Shown here: one piece after another, positions 8,967 to 20,140 of the stretch
How the letters are laid out: every line of letters begins with the position of its first letter
Position numbering within the stretch: the stretch's first letter is position 1
Assembly (NCBI RefSeq): GCF_034344865.1
Contig: NZ_CP133774.1
Span: 1,178,001 to 1,242,000 of the forward strand
Length of the DNA: 64,000 nucleotides
Source of the DNA: Pseudomonas sp. 10S4
GTDB taxonomy: Bacteria > Pseudomonadota > Gammaproteobacteria > Pseudomonadales > Pseudomonadaceae
Direction of reading: 5' to 3'
Notes under the pieces: generated by a model
The model's database searches: none
The model's input: the letters and a program-made list of their open reading frames with translations, nothing else
Told to the model about the DNA's origin: nothing
Made by a program: the position numbers and the translations under genes

Positions 8967-9637
8967 ACTATCAAACCCCGACCTTGCGCCGCGCCCTTGC
9001 CGCCGATTACGCCATCGGCTTGATGCCTGCTGCGGCTCGCCGGCGTTTTGAACAGTTGTTGCTGGAGGACGCCGCTCTGCGTGCGGAACTGGCGAACTGG
9101 CAGGACAGCCTCACCAGCCTGACCGAAGCATTACCTGAACAACCGGTGCCGGATCGCGTGTGGCAAGGCATCACCGCACGCATCGATCCGCAAGAACTGC
9201 ACGTGCCAGAGAAGCGTTCGTTCTGGAACTGGATGCGGGTCACGGTCGCGGTGTGTTCACTGGCGGTGATTATGTTCCTGAGCGTGCTTTATAACCGTGA
9301 TGAAGCACGTTACAGCGCGACCCTGCTGACGGCCGATGCGCAACCGGCGCTCAAGGTACAAGCGCACGAGAATTACCTGCAAGTTGAGCCGTTGACGTTG
9401 GCGGCAGTTGATCCGGGACGCAGCCTGGAACTGTGGGCGATACCGGCGAACGGCAAGCCGATTTCCCTGGGGGTGATTCCGGCGGGCGGCAAGGGCAAGG
9501 TTGAGCTGAGCGAGGCGCAGAAGGCGCTGATCGGCAAGCCGATTGCGTTGGCGGTGAGCCTGGAGCCGAAGGGTGGTTCGCCGACCGGGCAACCGACGGG
9601 GCCGGTGTTGTATCAGGGGGCGTTGGCGGCACTCTGA
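8963..9637 (+). CDS. Anti-sigma factor, RskA/ChrR-like membrane protein
   Basis: 224 residues from the ATG at 8963, which overlaps the sigma factor stop. The N-terminus (about 8-45, DYAIGLMPAAARRRFEQLL) is the zinc-less anti-sigma domain that binds the sigma factor. A single membrane segment (about 95-113, VTVAVCSLAVIMFLSVLY) leads to a periplasmic RskA-type domain (SLELWAIP, GKPISLGVIP, VSLEPKGGSP). It probably holds the cognate sigma factor inactive until an envelope signal triggers release. Co-transcribed with the sigma gene. Confidence 0.85.
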   Translation: MNYQTPTLRRALAADYAIGLMPAAARRRFEQLLLEDAALRAELANWQDSLTSLTEALPEQPVPDRVWQGITARIDPQELHVPEKRSFWNWMRVTVAVCSLAVIMFLSVLYNRDEARYSATLLTADAQPALKVQAHENYLQVEPLTLAAVDPGRSLELWAIPANGKPISLGVIPAGGKGKVELSEAQKALIGKPIALAVSLEPKGGSPTGQPTGPVLYQGALAAL

Positions 9638-9654
9638 AAGTACCGATGAGCTTT

Positions 9655-9787
9655 TGTGGCGAGGGAGCTCGCTCCCGCTCGGCTGCGCAGCAGTCGTAAA
9701 ACCACCAGACACGTTCAGCCTGAAACAAAGCGGTGTGTGGTTTTGGGGTTGCTTCGCAACCCAGCGGGAGCAAGCTCCCTCGCCACA
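9655..9787. repeat. REP pair, type B (B3)
   Basis: Arms begin TGTGGCGAGGGAGCTCGCTC and end GAGCAAGCTCCCTCGCCACA. It sits between the convergent anti-sigma and fdhA genes. Confidence 0.85.
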
Positions 9788-9806
9788 GGGTTTGTGTTCT
9801 ACCAAT

Positions 9807-9834
9807 AAAAAACGGCGACCCGAGGGTCGCCGTT
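9807..9834. terminator. Intrinsic terminator of fdhA (possibly bidirectional)
   Basis: Perfect stem AACGGCGACCC / GGGTCGCCGTT with a 2-base loop. It is flanked by an A run on the left (a U run for the minus-strand transcript) and TT on the right. It lies 18 bases after the fdhA stop. Confidence 0.85.
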
Positions 9835-9851
9835 TTGCATTGCGTGAAGCC

Positions 9852-11052
9852 TTACGCCGCGCTGAACAGCTTGTGCGGATCGATCACAAACTTCTTCGGT
9901 ACGCCGGCATCGAACTCGCCGTAGCCACGTGGTGCGTCATCCAGGCTGATGACTTCCACGCCAACGATGTCGGCAATGTGGATACGGTCCCACATGATTG
10001 CCTGCATCAGTTGGCGGTTGTACTTCATCACAGGCGTCTGGCCGGTGTGGAAGCTGTGGGATTTGGCCCAGCCCAGACCAAAGCGAATGCTCAGGCTGCC
10101 CATTTTCGCGGCAGCGTCCACAGCACCCGGATCTTCAGTCACGTACAGGCCCGGAATACCGATTTTGCCCGCCACGCGAACCACGCCCATCAGCGAGTTG
10201 AGCACGGTAGCCGGTGCCTCGTGTTTCACGCCGTCATGACCGTGACCGCGCGCTTCGAAGCCTACGGCGTCGACGGCGCAATCCACTTCTGGCTCGCCCA
10301 GCAATGCAGCGATTTGTTCGTGCAGCGGAGTGTCGAGGGACAGGTCAGCGATTTCGAAACCCTGAGCCTTGGCATGCGCCAGGCGTACGGTGTTGACGTC
10401 ACCGATGATCACCACCGCCGCGCCCAGCAGGCGAGCCGAAGCGGCAGCCGCCAGACCTGACCGGGCCGGCACCGGCGATGTACACGGTGCTGCCTGGACC
10501 AACGCCAGCCGTCACGGCGCCGTGGTAACCGGTCGGCAGGATGTCGGAGAGGCAAGTCAGGTCGCGGATTTTTTCCATCGCGCGATCGCGATCCGGAAGT
10601 TTCAGCAGGTTGAAGTCAGCGTACGGCACCATCGCGTATTCAGCCTGGCCGCCGGTCCAGTCACCCATGTCGACATAACCGTAAGCACCGCCGGGACGGG
10701 CCGGGTTAACGCTCAAGCAAACACCGGTGTGCATCTCTTTGCAGGAACGGCAGCGCCCGCAAGCGACGTTGAACGGTACGGACACCAGGTCGCCGATTTG
10801 CAGGTTTTCGACGTCGCTGCCCTTCTCAATCACTTCACCAGTGATTTCATGCCCCAGCACCAGGCCGGTTTGAGCCGTGGTACGACCGCGCACCATGTGC
10901 TGATCGGAACCACAGATGTTGGTGGACACCACACGCAGGATGACAGCGTGATTAATCTTCCTGCCGCGCGGGTCCTGCATTTTCGGATAGTCGATTTTCT
11001 GTATTTCGACCTTGCCATTGCCGAGATACACCACACCACGATTGCCAGACAT
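9852..11052 (-). CDS. fdhA: Glutathione-independent formaldehyde dehydrogenase FdhA (frameshifted)
   Basis: Oxidises formaldehyde, released when betaine-derived methyl groups are removed, to formate with NAD. It is a zinc-dependent medium-chain dehydrogenase: catalytic-zinc Cys in NICGSDQHM (about residue 47), GHE at about 68-70, structural-zinc cysteines in CGRCRSCKEMHTGVC (about 98-112). The frame breaks in the NAD-binding loop: an extra T at 10458 turns GAGPVGLAAAASARLLG into GAGPVRSGG. Removing it gives 399 residues, the family length, with both halves intact. It is the last gene of the glyA-sox-purU run and has a terminator. Confidence 0.92.
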
Positions 11053-11159
11053 GCTTTCACCTCGCTGTTGTTTTTATGTAGCGGTCGCGTCGCCATGGAG
11101 CGGCGGCGCGTTGATTGCTCGGGTTAGTGCTTGTGTCTTTTGTTGTTTGTTATGGCCTC

Positions 11160-11253
11160 TTCGCGAGCAAGCCCGCTCCCACATTGGTTTTGCGGTGTAC
11201 CCGAGATTTGTGGGCAGACACAAATCCCCTGTGGGAGCGGGCTTGCTCGCGAA
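11160..11253. repeat. REP pair, type A (A2)
   Basis: Inverted copies of GAGCGGGCTTGCTCGCGAA about 50 bases apart, lying between purU and fdhA inside the one-carbon gene run. Confidence 0.85.
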
Positions 11254-11259
11254 GGCGTC

Positions 11260-12117
11260 CTAAAGAACGACCGTGCGATTGGCGTTCAAAAACACTCGTC
11301 GTTCAATGTGATAACCAACCGCTCGGGCCAGGGTCAGGCCTTCGATATCCCGCCCCTTGGCGATCAAATCTTCCGGGTAATGGCTGTGGTCCACCGCTTC
11401 CACGCCTTGGGCGATGATCGGGCCTTCGTCCAGGTCGTTGTTGATGTAGTGCGCCGTCGCGCCGACCAGTTTCACGCCTTTGTTGTAGGCCTGGTGATAC
11501 GGCTTGGCGCCCTTGAAACCCGGCAGCAGGGAGTGGTGAATGTTGATCGCCTTGCCGTCGAGTTTGCGGCACAGTTCCGGCGACAGGACCTGCATGTAAC
11601 GGGCAAGGATCACCAGTTCGGCGCCGGACTCTTCGATCACCTGCCACACCTGACGCTCTTGCGACGGTTTGTCGTTCGGGTCGAGCGGGAAGTGGTAGTA
11701 CGGAATCTGGTGCCAGTCGGCCAACGGTTTGAGGTCCGGGTGGTTGGAGACCACGGCGGCCACGTCCATCGACAATTGACCGATGCGCTGGCGGTAGAGC
11801 AAATCGTTGAGGCAGTGATCGGCCTTGGAGACCATGATCACCACTTTTGGCCGATAGTTCGGCGCGGTGAGTTCGAAGATCATGCCGAAGGCCTGGCCAC
11901 GCTCTGCCAGGCCGGCGCGGAAGGCGAGTTCGTCGAAGCCGTCGGGCTGGCGGAATTCCACGCGAATGAAGAAACGGCCCGAGAGTCGGTCATCGAAGGA
12001 ATGATGCTCGGTGACGTAGCAGCCCTGCTCGAACAGAAAGCGGGTCACCGCATCCACGGTGCCGAGGACGCTTGGGCAGTCGGCGGTCAGAATCCATGTG
12101 TCTGGGGCGCGGCTCAT
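11260..12117 (-). CDS. purU: Formyltetrahydrofolate deformylase PurU
   Basis: Hydrolyses 10-formyl-THF to THF and formate, returning folate after the sarcosine oxidase step. 285 residues: N-terminal ACT domain (about 8-85) and a formyltransferase-fold catalytic domain with NIHHSLLPGFKGAKPYHQAY (about 208-227, catalytic His) and the DEGPII block with its conserved Asp (about 250). The frame is intact. It corresponds to the purU2 copy of the betaine locus. REP repeats separate it from both neighbours, but all genes remain co-oriented. Confidence 0.93.
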   Translation of the reverse strand: MSRAPDTWILTADCPSVLGTVDAVTRFLFEQGCYVTEHHSFDDRLSGRFFIRVEFRQPDGFDELAFRAGLAERGQAFGMIFELTAPNYRPKVVIMVSKADHCLNDLLYRQRIGQLSMDVAAVVSNHPDLKPLADWHQIPYYHFPLDPNDKPSQERQVWQVIEESGAELVILARYMQVLSPELCRKLDGKAINIHHSLLPGFKGAKPYHQAYNKGVKLVGATAHYINNDLDEGPIIAQGVEAVDHSHYPEDLIAKGRDIEGLTLARAVGYHIERRVFLNANRTVVL

Positions 12118-12163
12118 AGTGCGGTGACTCCTGTTCGAAAATACCTACGCGACTGCGAAGACC

Positions 12164-12295
12164 TGTGGCGAGGGGGCTTGCCCCCGTTCGGCTGCGAAGC
12201 AGTCGTAAAACCGGCAAACGCGGTGTGTCAGTCAAACCGCGTCTTGAGGATTTGGGGCTGCTGCGCAGCCCAACGGGGCAAGCCCCCTCGCCACA
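12164..12295. repeat. REP pair, type B, GC variant (B4)
   Basis: Left arm TGTGGCGAGGGGGCTTGCCC; the right arm is complementary. It lies between soxG and purU. Confidence 0.85.
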
Positions 12296-12313
12296 GGTGG
12301 GAACGATCATCCA

Positions 12314-12945
12314 TCAGGCCTGAACGCTAAGCCCGTATTCAGCCGCCGCATCCTGCAACCACAACCACCAGTAATCCGAGAAGCTGCGACGAATCAGCAG
12401 TTCCCAGGTGTCTTCGGCGGTGTGGCGGATCACCAGTTGCGACTTGGCAAACACGGTGCCAACAGCCTTGCCCACCGGGAAGCTGTTGGGGTGTACGTCG
12501 TAGCTGGTGGATTTCATCAGCACCTGGCGCACATTCGGGCCGCTCAGTTCGAGGATCTGCTGGCCGCCGCTGACGTTGACGATCTGAATGTGCAGGTCGC
12601 CCAGCGCTTCACGGAGTTTTTGCTCGGCGGCGAATTCTTCACCGCTCGGCACGATCAGCAGCCACTCGTCCGGCCCCATCCATTGCAGGCTGGTTTCGCC
12701 TTTGACGATGACGGTCAGGGCGCCCGGCAACTCGATGCCCAAGGCCTTGTGCACGCCAGCGCTGAACGCGGCATCGTGGCCATCGCCTCGGATGGTCAGG
12801 TGGCCGAGGAGTTTTTCTCACGCACGATCACGCCGGCGTTTTTGCGACCCTTGCCCACCAGGTTGGCGAGGTCGGCATGATGCAGCGACGACTCGGCCTT
12901 GGCCCCGGTGGTTGGGCGTTGTTGGTAAACATTGGCTGCGGTCAT
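12314..12945 (-). CDS. soxG: Sarcosine oxidase gamma subunit SoxG (frameshifted)
   Basis: Small subunit of heterotetrameric sarcosine oxidase, which demethylates sarcosine to glycine and passes the methyl group to THF. The gene starts at 12945 (MTAANVYQQRP) and one T is missing from the five-T run at 12812-12816. Restoring it gives REKKLLGHLTIRGDG and 210 residues; as written only the last 146 codons are open. The C-terminal part keeps the GcvT-like fold segments (GPDEWLLI, SGPNVRQVLMK). It follows soxA with a REP in between. Confidence 0.9.
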
Positions 12946-13001
12946 AAAGCACCTTTATCAATTCTGTTGGTTCCGGCCCCTGTGGTGGCTGGACTGACGC
13001 C

Positions 13002-13065
13002 TTCGCGAGCAAGCCCGCTCCCACATTTGACCGCGTTCCCCTGTGGGAGCGGGCTTGCTCGCGAA
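13002..13065. repeat. REP pair, type A, short loop (A3)
   Basis: Two inverted GAGCGGGCTTGCTCGCGAA cores separated by only about 20 bases, between soxA and soxG. Confidence 0.85.
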
Positions 13066-13113
13066 TCGCTCAGACGACTCGGTGCAACCGCCCGCCCACA
13101 GGACTCGAGGCCA

Positions 13114-16100
13114 TTAGATGTTCTGGCGATCACCCTTCGGATCGAAGAACACCGAAGAAACAATCTCCGCCTCGATCACGCTACCGTCGGCCAGCGGTGC
13201 GAACACCCGCTCACCGATGCGTTTCAAGCCGCCCTTCACCACACCCATGGCAAACGAATAGCCGAGGGAGTTGTGCGCGTAGCTGGAGGTCACGTGACCA
13301 ACCATGGTCATCGGGATGGTTTGCTTGGTGTTGAACACCAGTTGCGCCCCTTCCGGCAGCCATTTGGTCGGATCGATCGGCTTCAGGCCCACCAACTGTT
13401 TACGTTGATCACGCACGCAGTCTTCGCGGTTCATGCCACGCTGGCCGATCCACGAGAACGGTTTGGTGCGACCGACACACCAACCCATGTTCAGGTCGTC
13501 AGGGGTCATCGAGCCGTCAGTGTCCTGGCCGACGATGATGAAACCCTTCTCCGCCCGCAGTACGTGCATGGTTTCAGTGCCGTACGGAGTCAGGTTGTAC
13601 TGCTTGCCAGCCGCGACGATTTTCTCGAGCACGCCCATGGCGTAGTCGGCTTGCACGTTGACTTCGTACGACAGCTCACCGGTAAACGAAATCCGGAACA
13701 CCCGCGCCGGCACACCGCCCACCAGGCCTTCTTTCCAGGTCATGAACGGGAACGCTTCGTTGCTCAGATCAATGTCGGTAACTTCGCTGAGCAGCTTGCG
13801 GCTGTTCGGCCCGGACAGGGTCATGGTTGCCCAGTGATCCGTCACGGAAGTGAAGTACACCTTCAGGTCTGGCCATTCAGTCTGTTGGTAGATTTCCAGC
13901 CATTGCAGCACGCGTGCAGCGCCGCCGGTGGTGGTGGTCATCACGAAATGGTTGTCGGCGAGACATGCGGTTACGCCGTCGTCGAACACCATGCCGTCTT
14001 CTTTGCACATCAGGCCGTAGCGGGCTTTGCCCACGTCGAGCTTGGTCCAGGCGTTGGTGTAGATGCGGTTCAGGAACTCCCGCGCATCCGGGCCTTGAAT
14101 GTCGATCTTGCCGAGGGTCGACGCGTCCAGCAGGCCGACGCTGTCGCGCACGGCTTTGCATTCGCGCTTGATCGCGGCGTGCAGGTCTTCGCCGTTTTTC
14201 GGGAAGTACCACGGACGTTTCCACTGACCGACGTCTTCGAATTCAGCACCGTTCTTCACGTGCCAGTGATGCAGCGCGGTGAAACGTACTGGTTCGAAGA
14301 TGTGCCCACAGTGACGACCGGCCACAGCGCCGAAAGTCACCGGCGTGTAGTTCGGGCGGAACATCGTGGTGCCCATCTGCGGGATGGTCACGTTCAACGA
14401 ACGGGCGGCGATGGCCAGACCGTTGACGTTGCCGAGCTTGCCCTGATCGGTGCCGAAGCCCAGCGCGGTGTAGCGTTTGACGTGCTCGACCGACTCGAAA
14501 CCTTCGCGGGTCGCCAGTTCGATGGCGGCGGCGGTGACGTCGTTTTGCAGGTCGACGAATTGCTTCGGCGCCCGTGCGGTCGCTTTTTCGTGCGGCACCT
14601 GGAACAGCGCCAGAGTCGGCTCTTCATGACGAGTCAGGGCTTTGGGCAGTACGCCCTCGACCACACTGAAACCGGCTTCGCTGGCAGCGCGAGCGCCCCC
14701 TTCAAAACCATCGGCCAGGGAATCGCCGAGACCATAGACACCGTTGATGCCACCGACGCACACGCGTTTCTGCGGTGCTTCGCCCGGTACGAAACCGAGG
14801 ATGTCTTCACGCCAGGTCGGCTTGCCGCCCAGGTGCGAAGCCAAGTGGACCACCGGGCTGTAACCACCGGAGGTGGCAACCAGATCGCAATCCAGCCATT
14901 CGCCAGGACTGGTCACAGCGTGGGCTTTGACATCAATCGCCGCCACGCGAGCCGCGGTAACGTGCTTGCTGCCACGGGCTTCGATCACGGCGCTGCCGGT
15001 CAGGATGCGGATGCCTTTGGCGCGTGCCTCTTCAACCAACGCACCGCGCGGGTTGCTGCGGGCATCGGCGATGGCCACCACTTGCAGGCTGGCGTCGAGC
15101 CAATCCAATGCAACGCGGTAGGCGTGGTCGTTGTTGGTCGACAGCACCAGTTTCTTGCCCGGTGCCACGCCGTAACGACGAACGTAAGTCGACACAGCGC
15201 CGGCGAGCATGTTGCCCGGCACGTCGTTGTTGCCGTAAACCAGTGGACGCTCGCAAGCGCCGGTCGCCAGTACTACGCGTTTGGCGCGAACCCGGTGAAT
15301 ACGCTGACGGACCTGGCCAATCGGAGCGCGGTCGCCGAGGTGATCAGTCAGGCGTTCGTGAATGGTCAGGAAGTTATGGTCGTGGTAACCGTTGACGGTG
15401 GCGCGCGGCAACAGCAGCACGTCCGGGGTGTCTTTCAGTTCCGCGATGACGCTGGCAACCCATTCGGTCGCCGCTTTGCCGTCGAGGCTTTCGCGGGAAT
15501 CGAGCAGGCTGCCGCCGAACTCTTCCTGCTCATCGGCCAGGATTACACGAGCACCGCTGCGCGCAGCGGCCAATGCAGCGGCCAGGCCAGCAGGGCCGGC
15601 GCCGACGATCAGCACGTCACAGTGCTGGTTCATGTAGTCGTAGGTGTCCGGATCGTTCTCGGTCGGCGAGCGGCCAAGACCGGCAGCCTTACGAATGTAC
15701 TTCTCGTAAGTCATCCAGAACGATTGCGGGTACATGAAGGTTTTGTAGTAGAAGCCCGGCGGCATCAGCTTGCCGCCGACCTTGCCGAGAATCCCCATCA
15801 TGTCGTTGTTCACGCTCGGCCAGCCGTTGGTGCTGGTGGCGACCAAACCTTGGTACAGCGCTTGTTGCGTGGCGCGCACGTTCGGGATTTGCGTAGCTTC
15901 GGTGGCGCCGATCTGCAGCACCGCGTTCGGCTCTTCGGCACCGGCGGCGAAGATGACCGCGTGGCCGGGAATACTTGAAGCTGCGACCGATGATGTCGAC
16001 ACCGTTGGCCAGCAAGGCTGCAGCCAGGGAATCGCCTTCAAAGCCTTTGTAGATCTGGCCGTTGAAGGTGAAGCTCAGCACTTTGTTGCGGTCGATCCGT

Positions 16101-16132
16101 CCGCCGTTGGACAGGCGATTGATCTGGCTCAT
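13114..16132 (-). CDS. soxA: Sarcosine oxidase alpha subunit SoxA (frameshifted)
   Basis: Large catalytic/electron-transfer subunit. The restored protein has 1005 residues: N-terminal 2Fe-2S-like/hydrogen-cyanide-synthase-type domain (about 20-110), a NAD-binding Rossmann region (CDVLIVGAGPAGLAAALAAA), a middle SoxA domain, and a C-terminal GcvT-like folate domain ending DPKGDRQNI. An extra A at 15956 breaks the frame after KYSRPRG; removing it restores SRPRGIFAAGAEEPNAV. The start at 16132 overlaps the soxD stop as ATGA, showing translational coupling. Acts with SoxBDG in the cytoplasm on sarcosine made from dimethylglycine. Confidence 0.93.
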
Positions 16133-16458
16133 ACCTTCTCTCCCAGAGCCGTGGCGGCCGCTTTCGGGCTGTCGGTCTTGTCGGTGAATTGTGGCTTGGT
16201 GCCGATCTTGTAGGTTTCGAGAATCTCGTAGGTCACGGTGTCGCGGGTCGCGTTGAAGTACTGACGGCAACCGGCGGCGTGAATCCACAGTTCGTGGTGC
16301 AGACCGCGAGGGTTATCGCGGAAGAACATGTAGTCGCCCCACTCCTCGTCGGTGCAGGTAGTCGGATCCAGTGGACGCGGGATGTGCGCCTGACCGGATG
16401 CGTGGAATTCCTCTTCGGAGCGCAGTTCGCCGCAGTGAGGACAGAAGATATGCAACAT
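16129..16458 (-). CDS. soxD: Sarcosine oxidase delta subunit SoxD
   Basis: 109 residues, matching the zinc-binding delta subunit: MLHIFCPHCGELR at the start supplies two cysteines, with a further His and Cys in HHELWIHAAGCRQYF (about 54-68). WGDYMFFRDNPRG is the family signature. It is structural, tying the alpha, beta and gamma subunits together. Between soxB (14 bases) and soxA (4-base overlap). Confidence 0.95.
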   Translation of the reverse strand: MLHIFCPHCGELRSEEEFHASGQAHIPRPLDPTTCTDEEWGDYMFFRDNPRGLHHELWIHAAGCRQYFNATRDTVTYEILETYKIGTKPQFTDKTDSPKAAATALGEKV

Positions 16459-16472
16459 GGGGATTTCTCCTG

Positions 16473-17724
16473 TTAGTGGGCAACCGCAGCAGCGCCGTGT
16501 TCATCGATCAACGCACCGTTGTGGAAACGGTCGATGGAGAAAGGTGCAGCCAATGGGTGCATTTCACCCTTGGCCAGGCTCGCGGCAAATACGTTGCCCG
16601 AGCCAGGTGTTGCCTTGAAGCCGCCGGTGCCCCAACCGCAGTTGAAGAACATGTTCGGTACCGGGGTTTTCGAGATGATCGGGCATGCATCCGGGGTGGT
16701 GTCGACGATGCCGCCCCACTGACGGTTCATACGTACGCGGGACAGCACCGGGAACATCTCGACGATGGCCTGGATGGTGTGCTCGATCACCGGGTACGAA
16801 CCGCGCTGGCCGTAACCGTTGTAGCCGTCGATGCCGGCGCCGATCACCAGGTCGCCCTTGTCGGACTGGCTGATATAACCGTGCACGGCGTTGGACATGA
16901 TCACGCTGTCGATAATCGGCTTGATCGGCTCGGACACCAGCGCTTGCAGCGGGTGGGATTCGATCGGCAGGCGGAAACCGGCAAGTTTGGCCATGTGCCC
17001 GGAGTTACCGGCGGTCACTACGCCGACGCGCTTGGCGCCGATGAAACCCTTGTTGGTTTCAACACCGATGCACACGCCGTTTTCCTTGCGGAAACCGATC
17101 ACTTCGGTCTGCTGGATCAAGTCCACGCCCAAGGCGTCGGCGGCACGGGCAAAGCCCCAGGCCACGGCATCGTGACGAAGCCACGCCGCCACGGCGCTGA
17201 ACGGTTGCGCCCAGCACCGGGTAGCGGGTGTTCCTGGAGCAGTCGAGGTACGGAATCTCGTCGGCCACTTGCTTGGCATCGAGCAGTTCGCCATCGACGC
17301 CGTTGAGGCGGTTGGCGCTGACCCGACGCTCGGAATCACGAATGTCTTGCAGGGTGTGGCACAGGTTGTAAACGCCACGCTGGGAGAACATCACGTTGTA
17401 GTTCAGGTCCTGGGACAGGCCTTCCCACAGTTTCATCGCGTGTTCGTACAGGTGCGCCGACTCGTCCCACAGGTAGTTGGAGCGAACAATGGTGGTGTTG
17501 CGCGCGGTATTACCGCCGCCCAGCCAGCCTTTCTCGACCACGGCCACGTTGGTGATGCCGTGCTCCTTGGCGAGGTAGTAGGCGGTCGCCAGACCATGCC
17601 CGCCACCGCCGACGATGACCACGTCATAGACCTTTTTAGGGGTCGGCGTGCGCCACATTTTCTGCCAGTTTTCGTGATGGCTGAGGGAGTGTTTGAAGAG
17701 GCCGAAGCCCGAATAGCGTTGCAT
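16473..17724 (-). CDS. soxB: Sarcosine oxidase beta subunit SoxB (frameshifted)
   Basis: FAD/FMN-binding subunit of the DAO family that oxidises sarcosine. GGAG lies 9 bases before the ATG at 17724 but only 3 before the ATG at 17730, so 17724 ([13 protein letters not shown]) is the better start. The dinucleotide motif is [19 protein letters not shown] (about 34-52). An extra A at 17178-17179 breaks the frame in [20 protein letters not shown]; removing it gives 416 residues, the normal length. First of soxBDAG, 23 bases after the glyA stop. Confidence 0.93.
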
Positions 17725-17747
17725 AGTCATTTACTCCAAAACCGCGC

Positions 17748-19001
<1,254 letters not shown>

Positions 19002-19194
19002 CGCGTCTCTCCCAGCGGCGGCTTGTGCGCCTTTCGTCTCGGTGAGGCACGTACCTTTCGGCAGTGCCCTTTGGATGCGATGGTATGACCGGCGCAGACA
19101 GGTCAAATGCCTATGGACGCCACGCAAAGGTGCGTTTACGACATGGGCTGAAATGGCTGGCCGAACACGGTCATCGAATCAGCTGAGATCCCCT

Positions 19195-19282
19195 GTGGGA
19201 GCGGGCTTGCTCGCGAATGCGTCAGGTCAGTCAACATCGTTGGTGGATGACAAACCGCATTCGCGAGCAAGCCCGCTCCCAC
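19195..19282. repeat. REP pair, type A (A4)
   Basis: Facing copies of GAGCGGGCTTGCTCGCGAA between glyA and the TraX gene, immediately after the TraX stop. Confidence 0.85.
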
Positions 19283-19292
19283 AGGGAATGTG

Positions 19293-20009
19293 TCAGGCGA
19301 TGAGTTGGCGCAAGGCCAACAGTGCGAGGAAATGCGCGGGGTAGAGCACATACGCCCAGCGGCGCATCGGCGGCGGCTTGAGGCGCCCGGCGTGACGCAA
19401 CAGAAGTACGCCGGCCAGTGGCGCGATCAGACAAGCGGCGATCCCGAAGATCGCCACACTGTTGCCCAACTGCGCCGCCTCATATAGCACCTGCCACTGA
19501 TTCGCCGCCAGACACACCAACCCCGGCAACAGGCTGAAATACCACGGCCGGCGGATCACCAGCAGCATCGTCAACGGCAACAGCACGCCGAAGAAACCGA
19601 ACATCAGTCGCTCCGGGAACAGCACCGCGAGCAACACGCAAGCGACCGCCAGCAGTCGCGATTGAAGCGTCGGACTTTGCCAGCCCCGCGCCACCAACAG
19701 GCCCAGCGCCAACGTCGGCAGCACGTTCAACGTGTCGGGATCAGGAATGAACAACCGATAGGGAATTTCACTAATCGCACTAAACAGCATCAACCAACCC
19801 AGATAGCGCCACTGACCGTCAGTCGTTACCGCACGCATGCGCGCCAGATTCGCCGCCATCGCCAGACAGAACCAGGGAAACGCCAACCTGCCCGGCACAT
19901 ACAGAAAATCGAGGGAGTAACCGACATATCGCAGGTGATCGAGCACCATGCTCAGCAGCGCCAGCCACTTGAGCAGATCCAGCGCGCCGTCCCGTTGCGT
20001 CATGTGCAT
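19293..20009 (-). CDS. TraX family membrane protein
   Basis: 238 residues with about seven hydrophobic segments. The start MTQRDGALDLLKWLALLSMVLDHL carries the conserved ALDLLKWLAL...MxxDHLRY signature of the TraX (F-pilin acetylase-like) family. Chromosomal members have no conjugation partners and no known substrate; none of the neighbours is a pilus or transfer gene. The ATG codons at 20009 and 20003 are both possible. It sits between glyA and ltaE in the betaine region, but no functional link is evident. Confidence 0.82.
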   Translation of the reverse strand: MHMTQRDGALDLLKWLALLSMVLDHLRYVGYSLDFLYVPGRLAFPWFCLAMAANLARMRAVTTDGQWRYLGWLMLFSAISEIPYRLFIPDPDTLNVLPTLALGLLVARGWQSPTLQSRLLAVACVLLAVLFPERLMFGFFGVLLPLTMLLVIRRPWYFSLLPGLVCLAANQWQVLYEAAQLGNSVAIFGIAACLIAPLAGVLLLRHAGRLKPPPMRRWAYVLYPAHFLALLALRQLIA

Positions 20010-20099
20010 AATTGCCCGTCAATTGTGTAATTTTCTGACAGCATCATCGCGTGTGCTCTCCGGACGATCTTCGGTAAAGTGCGCACCATCATTGACCAC

Positions 20100-20123
20100 A
20101 AAACCCTTCACCATAGGGGTTTT
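20100..20123 (+). promoter_or_regulatory. Hairpin in the ltaE leader
   Basis: AAAACCCT / AGGGGTTTT arms around TCACCAT, 18 bases before the ltaE start. It resembles a weak terminator or a leader hairpin; no function can be read from it. Confidence 0.35.
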
Positions 20124-20140
20124 GAACACGGAATCAGGCC

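Noticed and set aside
9852..11052. Two separate alcohol dehydrogenase genes instead of one fdhA
   Set aside because: The two frames overlap and together give one 399-residue protein when a single T is removed.
12877..15978. 1033-codon open frame on the plus strand
   Set aside because: It is antisense to soxA, is rich in His, Gln, Val and Arg as expected from the complement of GC-rich codons, and has no ribosome site. The same applies to long frames opposite dgcA (37900-40875), dgcB (35807-37807) and betT (56557-58974).
19293..20009. TraX as evidence of a conjugative element
   Set aside because: No other transfer, integrase or attachment features are near; chromosomal TraX-like genes are common in Pseudomonas.
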